The position numbers were made by a program, and so were the translations under genes. This document shows positions 10,258 to 20,149 of a stretch of DNA of 64,000 nucleotides, one piece after another. A model generated the notes under the pieces. It had not been told where the DNA came from. It searched no databases and saw nothing but the letters and a program-made list of their open reading frames with translations. This DNA comes from Cycloclasticus sp. Lineage in GTDB: Bacteria > Pseudomonadota > Gammaproteobacteria > Methylococcales > Cycloclasticaceae. Each line of letters opens with the position of its first letter. Positions within the stretch are counted from its first letter, which is position 1. Location of the stretch: positions 157,190-221,189 of the forward strand of contig PADC01000011.1 in assembly GCA_002700385.1 (NCBI GenBank), given 5' to 3'.

Positions 10258-11556
10258 TTAAAGGTTATATCCCGTTTCTTCGTGCGAAACAACATCCAAC
10301 CCTTGTTGCTCTTCTTCTTCGTCGACCCTTAAGCCATTTGTTAATACACTAACCAATTTCAAAATGACATACGTTGCAACAGCCGTAAACGCTATCGTTG
10401 ATAAAACACCGGTCAATTGAACAGTAAACTGCTCGGCGATCGTCGAAAGGCCGTCGGCAAACCCATAGCCACTCAAGACACCCAATTGAGTTGAGGCGAA
10501 GACAGCGACAACCAAAGAACCTAATATTCCCCCAACCCCATGAACGGGAAAAACATCCAAAGAATCATCTATTTTTAGTCCCCTTTTAATGTATTGAGTC
10601 GCGCTAAAACAAACCAGCCCGGCTAACAACCCAATAATCAACGCGCCACCTGGCCCAACAAAACCTGAGGCAGGGGTGATGGTTCCCAGTCCTGCAACCA
10701 TGCCGGTAACCGCACCCAGAGCACTGGGCTTACCAAATTTCTTCCACTCAATGATCATCCATGTAAAAGCACCCATTGAGGCAGACATATGCGTCACGAT
10801 AATGGCCATTGCCGCATCACCGTTAGCGGCCAAAGCACTTCCGCCATTAAAACCAAACCAGCCAACCCACAGCATACCCGCCCCTGCAATGGTCATACTT
10901 AAGTTATGCGGCGGCATGGGTGTGGTAGGGAATCCTTTTCTAGGGCCGATAACAAGAGCAGCGACTAAAGCTGCCACACCCGCTGTGATATGCACAACAA
11001 TACCACCTGCAAAGTCATAAACACCCATCGAGCCTAACCAACCACCACCCCAAACCCAGTGAGTAACTGGCGCATAAACGATAATAAGCCAGATTGCGCT
11101 GAACAAAAGCATCGCAGAAAATTTCATTCTTTCTGCAAATGCTCCAACAACCAGAGCAGGCGTGATGACTGCAAATGTCATCTGAAACATGGCAAATAAA
11201 GATTCTGGAATATCCCCAGCTAACGATTCACGACTGATACCAGAGAACATCATCTTTGAAAAATCGCCAATCCAAGCATTTCCTTCACCAAAGGCCAAAC
11301 TATAACCCACAATAAACCACAGTATTGACGCCACACAGGTAATCGTAAAACACTGCATAAAGACGGACAAAACGTTCCTGCTGCGCACGAGTCCGGCATA
11401 GAACATAGACAGCCCCGGAATGGTCATAAAAAGCACCAAGGCTGTGGAGGTTAATATCCAAGCGGTGTTCGCTGCATTCAGTTCCTCAGCAAAGGCGATT
11501 CCGGGCACAACCAGCAGACTAAGAAGTAAGCCGTAATTCATTCTTCTTGCACTCAT
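10258..11556 (-). CDS. amtB: Ammonium transporter AmtB
   Basis: 432-residue inner-membrane channel for ammonium uptake. An N-terminal cleavable signal (MNYGLLLSLLVVPGIAFAEE, starting at residue 6) is followed by eleven membrane helices. Family landmarks: THWVWGGGWL with the first periplasmic tryptophans, YDFAGGIVVHITAG holding the conserved Asp and first pore His, and DVFPVHGVGGILG with the second pore His. The ATG directly abuts the glnK stop with no gap, so translation is coupled. As known for this pair, GlnK should block the channel when nitrogen is plentiful. A leftward terminator follows the gene. Confidence 0.95.
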   Translation of the reverse strand: MSARRMNYGLLLSLLVVPGIAFAEELNAANTAWILTSTALVLFMTIPGLSMFYAGLVRSRNVLSVFMQCFTITCVASILWFIVGYSLAFGEGNAWIGDFSKMMFSGISRESLAGDIPESLFAMFQMTFAVITPALVVGAFAERMKFSAMLLFSAIWLIIVYAPVTHWVWGGGWLGSMGVYDFAGGIVVHITAGVAALVAALVIGPRKGFPTTPMPPHNLSMTIAGAGMLWVGWFGFNGGSALAANGDAAMAIIVTHMSASMGAFTWMIIEWKKFGKPSALGAVTGMVAGLGTITPASGFVGPGGALIIGLLAGLVCFSATQYIKRGLKIDDSLDVFPVHGVGGILGSLVVAVFASTQLGVLSGYGFADGLSTIAEQFTVQLTGVLSTIAFTAVATYVILKLVSVLTNGLRVDEEEEQQGLDVVSHEETGYNL

Positions 11557-11952
<396 letters not shown>

Positions 11953-12035
11953 TCATCAACCTATTTTGGTGCATCCTTAACGGTTGCATCGGTCTATTTT
12001 AGGGAGCGTTAATCAAGCCCTCATGCACCCAATGC

Positions 12036-13235
12036 TCAAAAATGTCGCGCCAACTCAAATTGGACTATGTCATCATGACGCAAAGACGTTAATGGATCGA
12101 CAGACGAACCCGCCGAAATAATCCTCACTTCGGCACGAAGCACCCAAGAGGCTCCAAAACGTCGGCTGGCTTCTATGTTATAGAAACGGGCGTTGTTATT
12201 GACATCATTGATCACACCGAGCAGCACTTCACTGGAGGCGGCATCATTCATTGCTAATCGCCCACCCAGAAATAGATCATTATCAAAAGCAGTCGTTGCA
12301 TTCGAGCCGCGGTCATCATACAAATATTCTGCGATAACACCAACGTCTGCCGCGGAATCAAACACACCCACAAAGGTGTATTCAAAACCCAGTGTAAAAG
12401 CATTATAGGTGTCAGCCTGACCACTTCGGTGGATCAATTCAAATTTCCATAGCCATTCATCTAATGTCGCTTGAATGTCGATACCTGTTTGGTTGATGAT
12501 GTCGTAAAAAGGAAGCAAGGTCAGTCCTTGAGCTGTTGGTGTTGGAATAATGCGCGGCTCACGGCTTGTACCATAAAAATGAGAGACGCCAACATCCCAA
12601 TCATCAAAGGTTTGGCTCCATCGAATGGCATAGTCAACGTGTTTATTTTTTGCCGCTGATTGATAGATGGCATGATCGTCTATAGCAGGGTTTGACCGAA
12701 AGCGACCATCTTTCCCAGGAAAAGTTCGTTCTCTAAAGCCCGGCAACACAAAAAAATCAATAGCCCCCCAGTCCTTTAACAGCGTGAAGTTAATCATGGG
12801 TTGGCCCAATTTGTCTTCACCATCAATATTTTCCACCAGATCCGTCTGATTAATAATATCGACCAAATGTTGAGATTCAGCGACGCCCCAAAAGACTTTA
12901 CCAACACCTACGCGCAGCTCCCAATCATCGACTGCACGCATCCAAATTAATTCACGAATATCAACATGACTCCGTTTGGCATCGTGCTCATCCCAGCGTA
13001 TAAATGGAACAAACGTCAAACTGTCATCCTCCCAGCTATGATAAAACTCGGGCTCTGCAGAAAATGATGCGCTGCCACCCTCAAATTGCTCTGCATTTAA
13101 GGCGGATTGAGGGAAAAAGCTATATTCAGCTGCCAGATAACCCGACCATTCACCCGCCAAGGTTATTGAACACACCAACGACATGATGGACAGTAAAATA
13201 AGGCTTAATATGTTTTGGCTTTTTCTGGCATGCAT
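12036..13235 (-). CDS. Outer-membrane beta-barrel protein of unknown function
   Basis: About 399 residues with a signal peptide (hydrophobic stretch SLILLSIMSLVCSITLAG). The mature part alternates aromatic and polar residues in many short strands, and the chain ends in an aromatic (ELARHF), the usual BamA recognition signature of an outer-membrane barrel. I do not recognise a named porin family. A GTG start three codons upstream (13244) is possible; the ATG at 13235 follows an AGAG element. It is the most distal gene of the leftward monooxygenase-RND-LolA-like series, 22 bases after the LolA-like stop, so a role in moving a lipid or hydrocarbon-derived compound across the outer membrane is plausible but unproven. 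Confidence 0.72.
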   Translation of the reverse strand: MHARKSQNILSLILLSIMSLVCSITLAGEWSGYLAAEYSFFPQSALNAEQFEGGSASFSAEPEFYHSWEDDSLTFVPFIRWDEHDAKRSHVDIRELIWMRAVDDWELRVGVGKVFWGVAESQHLVDIINQTDLVENIDGEDKLGQPMINFTLLKDWGAIDFFVLPGFRERTFPGKDGRFRSNPAIDDHAIYQSAAKNKHVDYAIRWSQTFDDWDVGVSHFYGTSREPRIIPTPTAQGLTLLPFYDIINQTGIDIQATLDEWLWKFELIHRSGQADTYNAFTLGFEYTFVGVFDSAADVGVIAEYLYDDRGSNATTAFDNDLFLGGRLAMNDAASSEVLLGVINDVNNNARFYNIEASRRFGASWVLRAEVRIISAGSSVDPLTSLRHDDIVQFELARHF

Positions 13236-13257
13236 CGTTATCACTCTTTACTTCAGT

Positions 13258-14034
13258 CTATTTTGCCCTTTTTAAGCTGGCTTTACTAAAATCACGCTCA
13301 CTCAAGCCTGTCTGAAATTGATAATCCGAAAACTCCAATAGCGTTTCTTTTTTTGTTTGATGATTCACCATATTCATCGTAGCGGGACGCCAATATTTTC
13401 CTAAATACTGTTGATAACCCCCAGCAACCATGGTTTTGAGTAATACATTTTTTCGATCATAAAACTCGATTTTCAACGGCTGATAAATGCGCTTACTCAT
13501 CCAGATGACTGAACGTGTGTACCCAGAGTATTTGTAATTAGGTCGTGCTTCAAAAACAAAGGCTTCTTCACCCTCGATCACGTCATCCTTTAAATACAGG
13601 TAGTTATATTTTTCAACTTCACGAGAGGCCAGATCTTCAAAAGCAAATTCGCTCCCCATAAAAGGGCCGGATTTATTTTTTGATGAAATACGTTTAACAC
13701 GTTTTAACGCTGGCAGATAAAGCCATTGATCATCCGCTTCTAGAATATGCGTAAATGATAAAAAGGCCGTCCCCTTTACATCAGCAGGTTTATCGAAAAT
13801 AGTGAGCCCCTTGTCACCATCGCCTTGCACCTCAAGCGTTTTTGAGCGCATTTTTCTAATACTCGTATCACCGTTCGCATTTTTTAACGTCATCGTTAGC
13901 AAAGATGAAAGGTCACCAAACCCTGCATCACGCTTGTCCGCCTCTACCGCAATTTCCAACCCCTTTTCTTCCGCCGTTTGAGCCGTAACACCTAACGGCA
14001 ATAAACACATGATTATGAGAATTAATTTATTCAT
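13258..14034 (-). CDS. LolA-like outer-membrane lipoprotein-sorting protein
   Basis: 258 residues with a signal peptide (MNKLILIIMCLLPLGVTAQ). The mature chain has the pattern of the LolA-like periplasmic family found beside MMPL/RND exporters: a central WLYLPALKRVKRISS segment, GPFMGSEFAFEDLA, and late strands SVIWMSKRIYQPLKIEFYD. Members of this fold form half-barrels that bind acyl chains or lipids in the periplasm. Its ATG overlaps the stop of the upstream RND gene by 4 bases (ATGA), showing tight coupling to the exporter. It probably acts as a periplasmic carrier or partner of the pump; the cargo is unknown. It is distinct from housekeeping LolA. Confidence 0.82.
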   Translation of the reverse strand: MNKLILIIMCLLPLGVTAQTAEEKGLEIAVEADKRDAGFGDLSSLLTMTLKNANGDTSIRKMRSKTLEVQGDGDKGLTIFDKPADVKGTAFLSFTHILEADDQWLYLPALKRVKRISSKNKSGPFMGSEFAFEDLASREVEKYNYLYLKDDVIEGEEAFVFEARPNYKYSGYTRSVIWMSKRIYQPLKIEFYDRKNVLLKTMVAGGYQQYLGKYWRPATMNMVNHQTKKETLLEFSDYQFQTGLSERDFSKASLKRAK

Positions 14035-16328
14035 TTTTCACCCTTATCAAATTTAAGTAATAAAACTGGTAGCAATAGAAAATCGACAACCAACGCTAAA
14101 CAAATAATCCATGTGGTAAGCATGGCCATATCTGAATTCATTGTAAATGGCGATGTCATTAACACGCCAAACCCAACCATTAATACAATCGTACTCACTA
14201 TTAACGCCCTACCCACGTGGGTAAAGGCGTAAGTAATCGCTTGTTCAGCACTGTATCCTTTTTCACGCCTTGCTCTTAGGTATTTACTGAGGAAATGCAC
14301 GGTATCGTCCACTACGATGCCCAACGTCATGCTAACCACCACAGCCAACGCCATATTGACCTCAGCATATAACAAACCCCACAAGCCAAAACCAATCGTC
14401 AAGGGCACCAGATTTGGCACCAAGCTGATCAGCCCAACCTTCAATGAACTAAGCGCCAAAATCAGTATCATCGAGATGACGAACAAAGCCAAAATAGACC
14501 CATACAGCATCCCTTCAATATTTTTCTCTGGAATTTGCGCAAACATCATCAACGTTCCGGTGCCTTTCGTTTTCATGAATGCTGGCATATGCTCTGCATA
14601 CCATGATTGCACCCGTTTTTCAAAGTTTAGTAACTCTACATTACTGAGTTCAACCATTGTGGCAATTAACCGCGTTTCAGACTTGTCTACATTCACTTGA
14701 TTATTTAAATCGAGCCCATAGGGTAATGACATTTCGTACAACAAAAGATACTGCGCGGCTAATTCCCTGCTTGTCGGCAATGCATACCCGTCCTCTTCAT
14801 CGCCATGCATGTTTTTATTGAGTCGTTTTATCGTATCTGTTAACACGTAACTGTTAATGACTTCGGGCTGCGCTAAAAGCCATGAATTAAATGTCTCTAG
14901 ATGTTGAAGGTACTCAGGTTGACTAATCCCGCCCGGAGAACCCGCCGGTATTGCATACATTAATTGATACAGGCCACCTAAATTTTCTGTTGCAAAATCC
15001 GTATCTATTCTAAATTGCATTGATGTATCAAAATACTTCAAGAAACGCTCTTCAGGCTGATTAAAGGAGGCAAAATAGGCCGATGACAAAACCACACCGC
15101 CCATGGTAATTAATATGAAATTTTGCCTCTTAATTACAAAAGTGGCTATGGCTGATAGATAACTGACGCTATTTTGCCTTTCTTTTCGATGACGAACGGG
15201 TAAAAAGCTCATCAATGCAGGCAAAAAAGTTAGCGAAAAGCACATCGACGCAAAAACCCCCATGGCGACCAAGTTGCCTAAGTCATTAAACGGCGGCACT
15301 TCACTAAAGTTCATTCCTAAAAAGCCGACCATTGTCGTCAAACTGGTTAATATAATGGGCTGAACATTAACCCTCAAACTCTCTGTTAAAGCGAGTCGTT
15401 TAGTACTGTTCTGCTGCAGGCCGAATAAAAATGAAACCAACATATGCACACTGCTTGCAACCGCCAGCACCATTGTCATTTGTACAGATGACATTGAAGC
15501 CGGCGTTAAGGAAATACCTAAATACCCGCCTATTCCCATGGTTGTGATCACAGAAAAAATAATCACCAGCATCACGCCTACCACCGCACTGATACTGTTC
15601 AACAAGGCATAAAGCAAAACAAGCATGGCTAGAAAGCTCAATGGAACCAAGGTTGTCGAATCTCTTTCCCCTGCTTCTACAAACGCCTTATTTAAAAACG
15701 CAACCCCCGTAATATGGAAATCAATTTCGGGGTATTTAACCTTATATTGCCGAACCATCTCACGCGCATATCTCACAACAGAGTCAAGCTCGGCCTCTCT
15801 TTCCAAGCCTGGAAATTCGATGGTGATGTTGATGGCTGTTACTGCGCCATTACTTGACACCATGCGCTTTAATAGCAAGGGGTCGCTTAAGGCAATTTTT
15901 TTTATGCGCAGGATATCGCTGTCAGATAAGTTTGGGGCATCTTCATACAAATTTTCAACAATCAAATCATCGTCTTCTGCATACGTATTTTGAAAGTTTT
16001 GAATCGAATCAACACGTCTTGAATACGGCATTTGCCAAGATGACTCAGTCAACGCTTCGATCATAGCTAAAACAGCCGGTTGAAAAACATCGCCTTTTTT
16101 GGGCGCAACAAGAATGAACACATTATCCGACTTGGTATAGGTTGCCTCCAACGCATTAAAAGCTAATAAATCGGGGTTATCCTCGGTAAAGAAAACACGG
16201 TAGTCCGTGTCAAAACTCAAAAACTTTAGCCCATTGGCTGAGACAAGCACAATGATCACACTCAACACGATAAGAGGGATTCGGCATCTCATCACCCAAT
16301 CACTAAAATAGCGTTCAAAAAAGTGCAT
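14031..16328 (-). CDS. RND/MMPL superfamily exporter, copy A
   Basis: 765 residues with the twin-repeat layout of MMPL-type RND transporters: an N-terminal helix (about 17-35), a periplasmic domain to about 220, five to six helices, a hydrophilic link near LPVRHRKE, and a second copy of the same order. The second half ends with GIVVDDTVHFLSKYLRA, where the paired Asp residues are the proton-relay acids of the family. Such proteins export lipids or hopanoid-like molecules to the periplasm or outer membrane. It is a tandem paralogue of the gene at 16429-18726, exactly the same length, and overlaps the LolA-like gene by 4 bases. Confidence 0.88.
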   Translation of the reverse strand: MHFFERYFSDWVMRCRIPLIVLSVIIVLVSANGLKFLSFDTDYRVFFTEDNPDLLAFNALEATYTKSDNVFILVAPKKGDVFQPAVLAMIEALTESSWQMPYSRRVDSIQNFQNTYAEDDDLIVENLYEDAPNLSDSDILRIKKIALSDPLLLKRMVSSNGAVTAINITIEFPGLEREAELDSVVRYAREMVRQYKVKYPEIDFHITGVAFLNKAFVEAGERDSTTLVPLSFLAMLVLLYALLNSISAVVGVMLVIIFSVITTMGIGGYLGISLTPASMSSVQMTMVLAVASSVHMLVSFLFGLQQNSTKRLALTESLRVNVQPIILTSLTTMVGFLGMNFSEVPPFNDLGNLVAMGVFASMCFSLTFLPALMSFLPVRHRKERQNSVSYLSAIATFVIKRQNFILITMGGVVLSSAYFASFNQPEERFLKYFDTSMQFRIDTDFATENLGGLYQLMYAIPAGSPGGISQPEYLQHLETFNSWLLAQPEVINSYVLTDTIKRLNKNMHGDEEDGYALPTSRELAAQYLLLYEMSLPYGLDLNNQVNVDKSETRLIATMVELSNVELLNFEKRVQSWYAEHMPAFMKTKGTGTLMMFAQIPEKNIEGMLYGSILALFVISMILILALSSLKVGLISLVPNLVPLTIGFGLWGLLYAEVNMALAVVVSMTLGIVVDDTVHFLSKYLRARREKGYSAEQAITYAFTHVGRALIVSTIVLMVGFGVLMTSPFTMNSDMAMLTTWIICLALVVDFLLLPVLLLKFDKGEK

Positions 16329-16428
16329 GCAAATTCCTTAGGTCATTAGGGCGATAGTGTGGGCCGTTTGGCACAGAACATACTGTAACAAGAACCCAGG
16401 CTTAGAACGACTCACTACAAACAACTCC

Positions 16429-18726
16429 CTATGGCTTTTCTTTATCAAATTTAATCAACAAACCTGGTAAAAAAAGGAAGTTTGCCACTAAAGCGGCAAT
16501 AATGATCCAAACCGTCAAAATGGCCATGTCCGTTGTCATCGCAAAATGCGATGCCATCAAGGTACCAAAACCCGCAACTAACACCAATGTGCTGATGCTC
16601 AACGCTTTACCAACATGCGTAAAGGCATAGGTGATCGATTGCTCGGTGGTATACCCCTTTTCACGTTTAGCACGCAGGTATTTACTCAAAAAATGCACTG
16701 AATCATCGACGACAATACCCAGAGTCATGCTGACAACGACCGACAACCCCATATGAACCTCACCGCTCAAAACGCCCCATAATCCAAAACCAATAGCCGC
16801 CGGCAAAATATTTGTCATCAAGCTAAACAGCCCCATTTTAAAGGACCGAAGTGCAAACATTAAAATGGCAGAAATAATAATTAATGCCAACACCGAGCCC
16901 ACAATCATGCTGGTCGTATTGGTGTCAGCCAAATGAGAAAACATCATCAATGTTCCTGTTCCCGTGGTTTTCATTGAGGCAGGCGCGTTCTCTCGTAACC
17001 AGGCCTGAGCCCTGTCTTCAAGGGCCATTAATTCGTTATTCGTCATATCCTGTATGGTCACCACGACACGCGTGGCGGATTTATCAACATTCACTTGGTT
17101 ATTTAAATCCAAACCATACGGCAGCGACATTTCATACAACAGCATATACTGTGCGGCCAATTCACGACTTTCAGGCAATGTATACTTATCAGGGTCGTCG
17201 CCATGCATATTCTTATTTAACCGCCTCATGGTGTCGGTAAAAACAAATACACTGATAGTTTCAGGTTGCTCTCGATACCAGGTCGCAAACTTCTCCAGAT
17301 TTTGCAGATACTCCGGCTCACTAACGCCCCCGGCTGTTTCCGCTGGCATTGAATAGGTTAACTGGAATGTACCACCCATAATGTCCAGTGTCGCATCAGA
17401 ATCTATACGAAATTGAACGGTTTTATCAAAGTACGTTGTAAAGTGCTCTTCAGAGGTGTTGAGTGGAATGCCAACAGAAGAAATAACCGCTACAACACAC
17501 ATAACGATTAATAGTCGGCGATGATATTTTATGGAAAACAGTGACAGCTTTTCTAAATATTTAACCGAACCATCCTCACCCAGTTTTACCCTAACGGGTA
17601 AAAAGCTCATCATTGCCGGCAAAAAAGTTAATGACAGCACCATAGAAACAAAAACACCCACCGCCACCAGGTTACCAAGGTCTCTATACGGCGCAGACTC
17701 ATTAAAATTCATCCCCAAAAAGCCGATTATTGTGGTCACGCTCGTTAAAATAATTGGCAGCATATTAATGCGTAAGCTTTCTTTTAATGCATCCACTTTA
17801 GCGACGTTATGTTGCAAGTCAAAAATAAACGTCACCAGCATATGTACGCTATTCGCCACTGCTAAAACCATGATCATTTGACCTGATGAAACCGAGCCAG
17901 GTGTTAACAAGACACCTGCATAGCCCCCCAACCCGAAAGCGGTGGCTGTCGACATCAATATGATCAACGTCACGCCAAAGACTGCGCTGAGGCTTCTCAG
18001 CAAGAAAACTAAAAAAAGAACCATCACAAGAAAACTGATTGGAAACAGCGTGCTGCCATCACTCTGCCCCGATTCCACAAAGGCATTATTCATAAAGGCC
18101 ATACCCGTCACATAGAAGCGGACGTTCGGGTACTGTTCTTGATATTTTTTAACCAATTCACGTGAATACGCAACGACCTCGCGCAGCTCTCCTTGCGGGT
18201 CAACCTCCGGAAATTCGATCGTGACATTGACTGCTGTCGCTCGGCCATCTTTAGAAATCATTCTTTTAAATAACAACGGCTCAGTCAATGCAATCGACTT
18301 AATATATTCAATATCTTCTTCTGCTAACGATTCCGCATCAACATACAAATCCTCTACAATCAGATCATCTTCTTCTGCATAGGTGTTTTGATAATTTTGA
18401 ATCGAATCCACACGGCGTGAATGAGGAATTTGCCAAGCCTCTTCCGTTAATGCTTCTATCAGCGCTAAATATTCTGGTTGAAAAACATCACCATTCTCTG
18501 GCTCAACAAGAATAAACACATTATCAGACTTTGTATAAGTCGCCTCATTCTGATTAAACGCGATTAAGTGCGGGCTGTCTTCTCTAAAATAGACCCGATA
18601 ATCGGGTGTAAATCCAAGGTACTGGACACCAAATGACGATGCCGCCACCACAACTATACTGAGCACAATGATGGCCAAACGATAGCGCATGACCCATTCA
18701 CTGAACCGAGTTTCTAAACGATGCAT
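16429..18726 (-). CDS. RND/MMPL superfamily exporter, copy B
   Basis: 765 residues, colinear with copy A from the first helix to the C-terminal LLIKFDKEKP. The second periplasmic domain shares long near-identical stretches with copy A (LNKNMHGD, ELAAQY, LLYEMSLPYGLDLNNQVNVDKS), while the first periplasmic domain and several helices have drifted. GIVVDDSVHFLSKYLRAKREKG carries the Asp pair. It is separated from copy A by 100 bases and lies 68 bases after the XylM-like stop. The two copies may work as a heteromer or have split substrates. Cargo is not known; the adjacent hydroxylase suggests a hydrocarbon or lipid product. Confidence 0.88.
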   Translation of the reverse strand: MHRLETRFSEWVMRYRLAIIVLSIVVVAASSFGVQYLGFTPDYRVYFREDSPHLIAFNQNEATYTKSDNVFILVEPENGDVFQPEYLALIEALTEEAWQIPHSRRVDSIQNYQNTYAEEDDLIVEDLYVDAESLAEEDIEYIKSIALTEPLLFKRMISKDGRATAVNVTIEFPEVDPQGELREVVAYSRELVKKYQEQYPNVRFYVTGMAFMNNAFVESGQSDGSTLFPISFLVMVLFLVFLLRSLSAVFGVTLIILMSTATAFGLGGYAGVLLTPGSVSSGQMIMVLAVANSVHMLVTFIFDLQHNVAKVDALKESLRINMLPIILTSVTTIIGFLGMNFNESAPYRDLGNLVAVGVFVSMVLSLTFLPAMMSFLPVRVKLGEDGSVKYLEKLSLFSIKYHRRLLIVMCVVAVISSVGIPLNTSEEHFTTYFDKTVQFRIDSDATLDIMGGTFQLTYSMPAETAGGVSEPEYLQNLEKFATWYREQPETISVFVFTDTMRRLNKNMHGDDPDKYTLPESRELAAQYMLLYEMSLPYGLDLNNQVNVDKSATRVVVTIQDMTNNELMALEDRAQAWLRENAPASMKTTGTGTLMMFSHLADTNTTSMIVGSVLALIIISAILMFALRSFKMGLFSLMTNILPAAIGFGLWGVLSGEVHMGLSVVVSMTLGIVVDDSVHFLSKYLRAKREKGYTTEQSITYAFTHVGKALSISTLVLVAGFGTLMASHFAMTTDMAILTVWIIIAALVANFLFLPGLLIKFDKEKP

Positions 18727-18794
18727 TTACAACCTCTTATTTAATTCGTAAGTACTGACTGTTTAGCCGTACCCGTTACTTACCCTGCTACTTT

Positions 18795-19880
18795 TTACAC
18801 CCAACCCGCTTTAATATTAGCTTGCCGAGCTAACTCTTGTTCAGCTTCGTTTGCCATCTGTTCATCCCAAAGTGCTAACTGCGGTTTAACAATTTTACTT
18901 TCCCAGATGGGTGGCACAAACGCACAAACAAAGCACAACGCTATGCTCGGTAATTGTGGCGCATCAGGGAAGGGCTTTAAATCAGTATAATAACGCGTTG
19001 GTTTCAAATGGTGTTCCGAATGATTTGAAATTTCAAAAGAAAGAGAACGGCTTAACGGCTTTAATTGATTCCATGAATGCCGCGGTTCAATCGGTGCATC
19101 TATCTCCCGAATCAAACCATAATGCTGAGTATAATTAAAGCCACCTAATACCAGATAAAAGACAATCATTGTCAACACATACACGGGCAGCGCCTGGAGT
19201 CCTGCCACAGAAAACCAGACTGACAACCAAATAGTTATCAAAACAACCGATTGGAAAAACCGGCCCTGAGGTGACCATAACGATTTTTTATTCTTTCTCA
19301 ATCGCTCTTTCTCAATTTCAAACGAGTCCATCATTTGCCCCAATAATGACCTAAAAGCAAACGTGTATACCCATTCACCTCTTCGAGGGGTGTCACTGTC
19401 TTCAGACGTGGCTACTTTTAAGTGATGACCCTTAACGTGACCCAAATCATTCATGGGCAACAAAAATACCGTTAAGTATAAGGTGCAGTAAAAGCGATCA
19501 AACCCACCAAAACGATGCATTAGTTCATGTGCAGGGGGCAACCCACCCAACGCACTTAAAAAAGCTAACGACAAGATGCAACCGCTTATTTCAATAACAC
19601 TCATATCGGTGTTGTTTAGCAAATTTGCAAACATTAGCCACAAAGTCACAATTAAGGGAAATTGAAAATAAAGCACAATGTGCTGCAAACCACCCGATAC
19701 GACCGGGTGTAATTTTTCATCTCGAGGCAAGCCTACATCCAGCAACACCAACAAAATAAAACCAGCCGTACCGAGCCAAACCCAAAGCCCCTCTAGATAA
19801 AAACCCAATACCCCAATGAGCAGCATAAACGAACCTGCAAAATATCGTGGGGCCGCTAATTTTTTATTTGTTTCTGTCAT
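18795..19880 (-). CDS. XylM/AlkB-type membrane non-haem di-iron monooxygenase
   Basis: 361-residue integral membrane hydroxylase. All histidine clusters that bind the two irons are present: HELMH (118-122), GHVKGHH (147-153), the NYTQHYG signature (249-255) and NHSEHH (286-291). Length, the opening FYLEGLWVWLGTAG, the SFEISNHSEHH form and the C-terminal ANIKAGW match XylM/CymA-type xylene or cymene methyl hydroxylases better than the roughly 400-residue alkane hydroxylase AlkB. It would hydroxylate a terminal or benzylic methyl of a hydrophobic substrate. No ferredoxin reductase or rubredoxin gene is nearby. Start: a TTG five codons upstream extends the frame, but GGGAGA at 19888-19893 places translation at this ATG. 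First gene of the exporter locus. Confidence 0.88.
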   Translation of the reverse strand: MTETNKKLAAPRYFAGSFMLLIGVLGFYLEGLWVWLGTAGFILLVLLDVGLPRDEKLHPVVSGGLQHIVLYFQFPLIVTLWLMFANLLNNTDMSVIEISGCILSLAFLSALGGLPPAHELMHRFGGFDRFYCTLYLTVFLLPMNDLGHVKGHHLKVATSEDSDTPRRGEWVYTFAFRSLLGQMMDSFEIEKERLRKNKKSLWSPQGRFFQSVVLITIWLSVWFSVAGLQALPVYVLTMIVFYLVLGGFNYTQHYGLIREIDAPIEPRHSWNQLKPLSRSLSFEISNHSEHHLKPTRYYTDLKPFPDAPQLPSIALCFVCAFVPPIWESKIVKPQLALWDEQMANEAEQELARQANIKAGWV

Positions 19881-20149
19881 TTTATGTTCTCCCAATCCAA
19901 GCGTTGCGTATCAAATAGAATTTATATCATTTTATTCTAATGTAGTCTTGCCTAATATTGATGCATTCAACGAAACAGCCCGCTAAAGCTTAAACATAAA
20001 CAACGCTGGAAGATATTCGCTCAGATAAAGCCTCAGTTTAAAAAACTGTACTCGCTCTCGATCGAGCACCGCCTAGCTTAGGTTCAATCTGCCTAGGCTA
20101 ATCAAAAAAACACGATCATTTATGCACCTGAGCCAGATGCGATCATCAG

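Noticed and set aside
18795-19880. Calling the hydroxylase AlkB alkane 1-monooxygenase
   Set aside because: Length, ends and the SNHSEHH context fit XylM-type enzymes better; the broader membrane di-iron name was kept.
20075-20110. GCCTAG/CTAGGC inverted repeat near 20.09 kb
   Set aside because: 6-base stem with a 16-base loop and no T-run; too weak to call a terminator.
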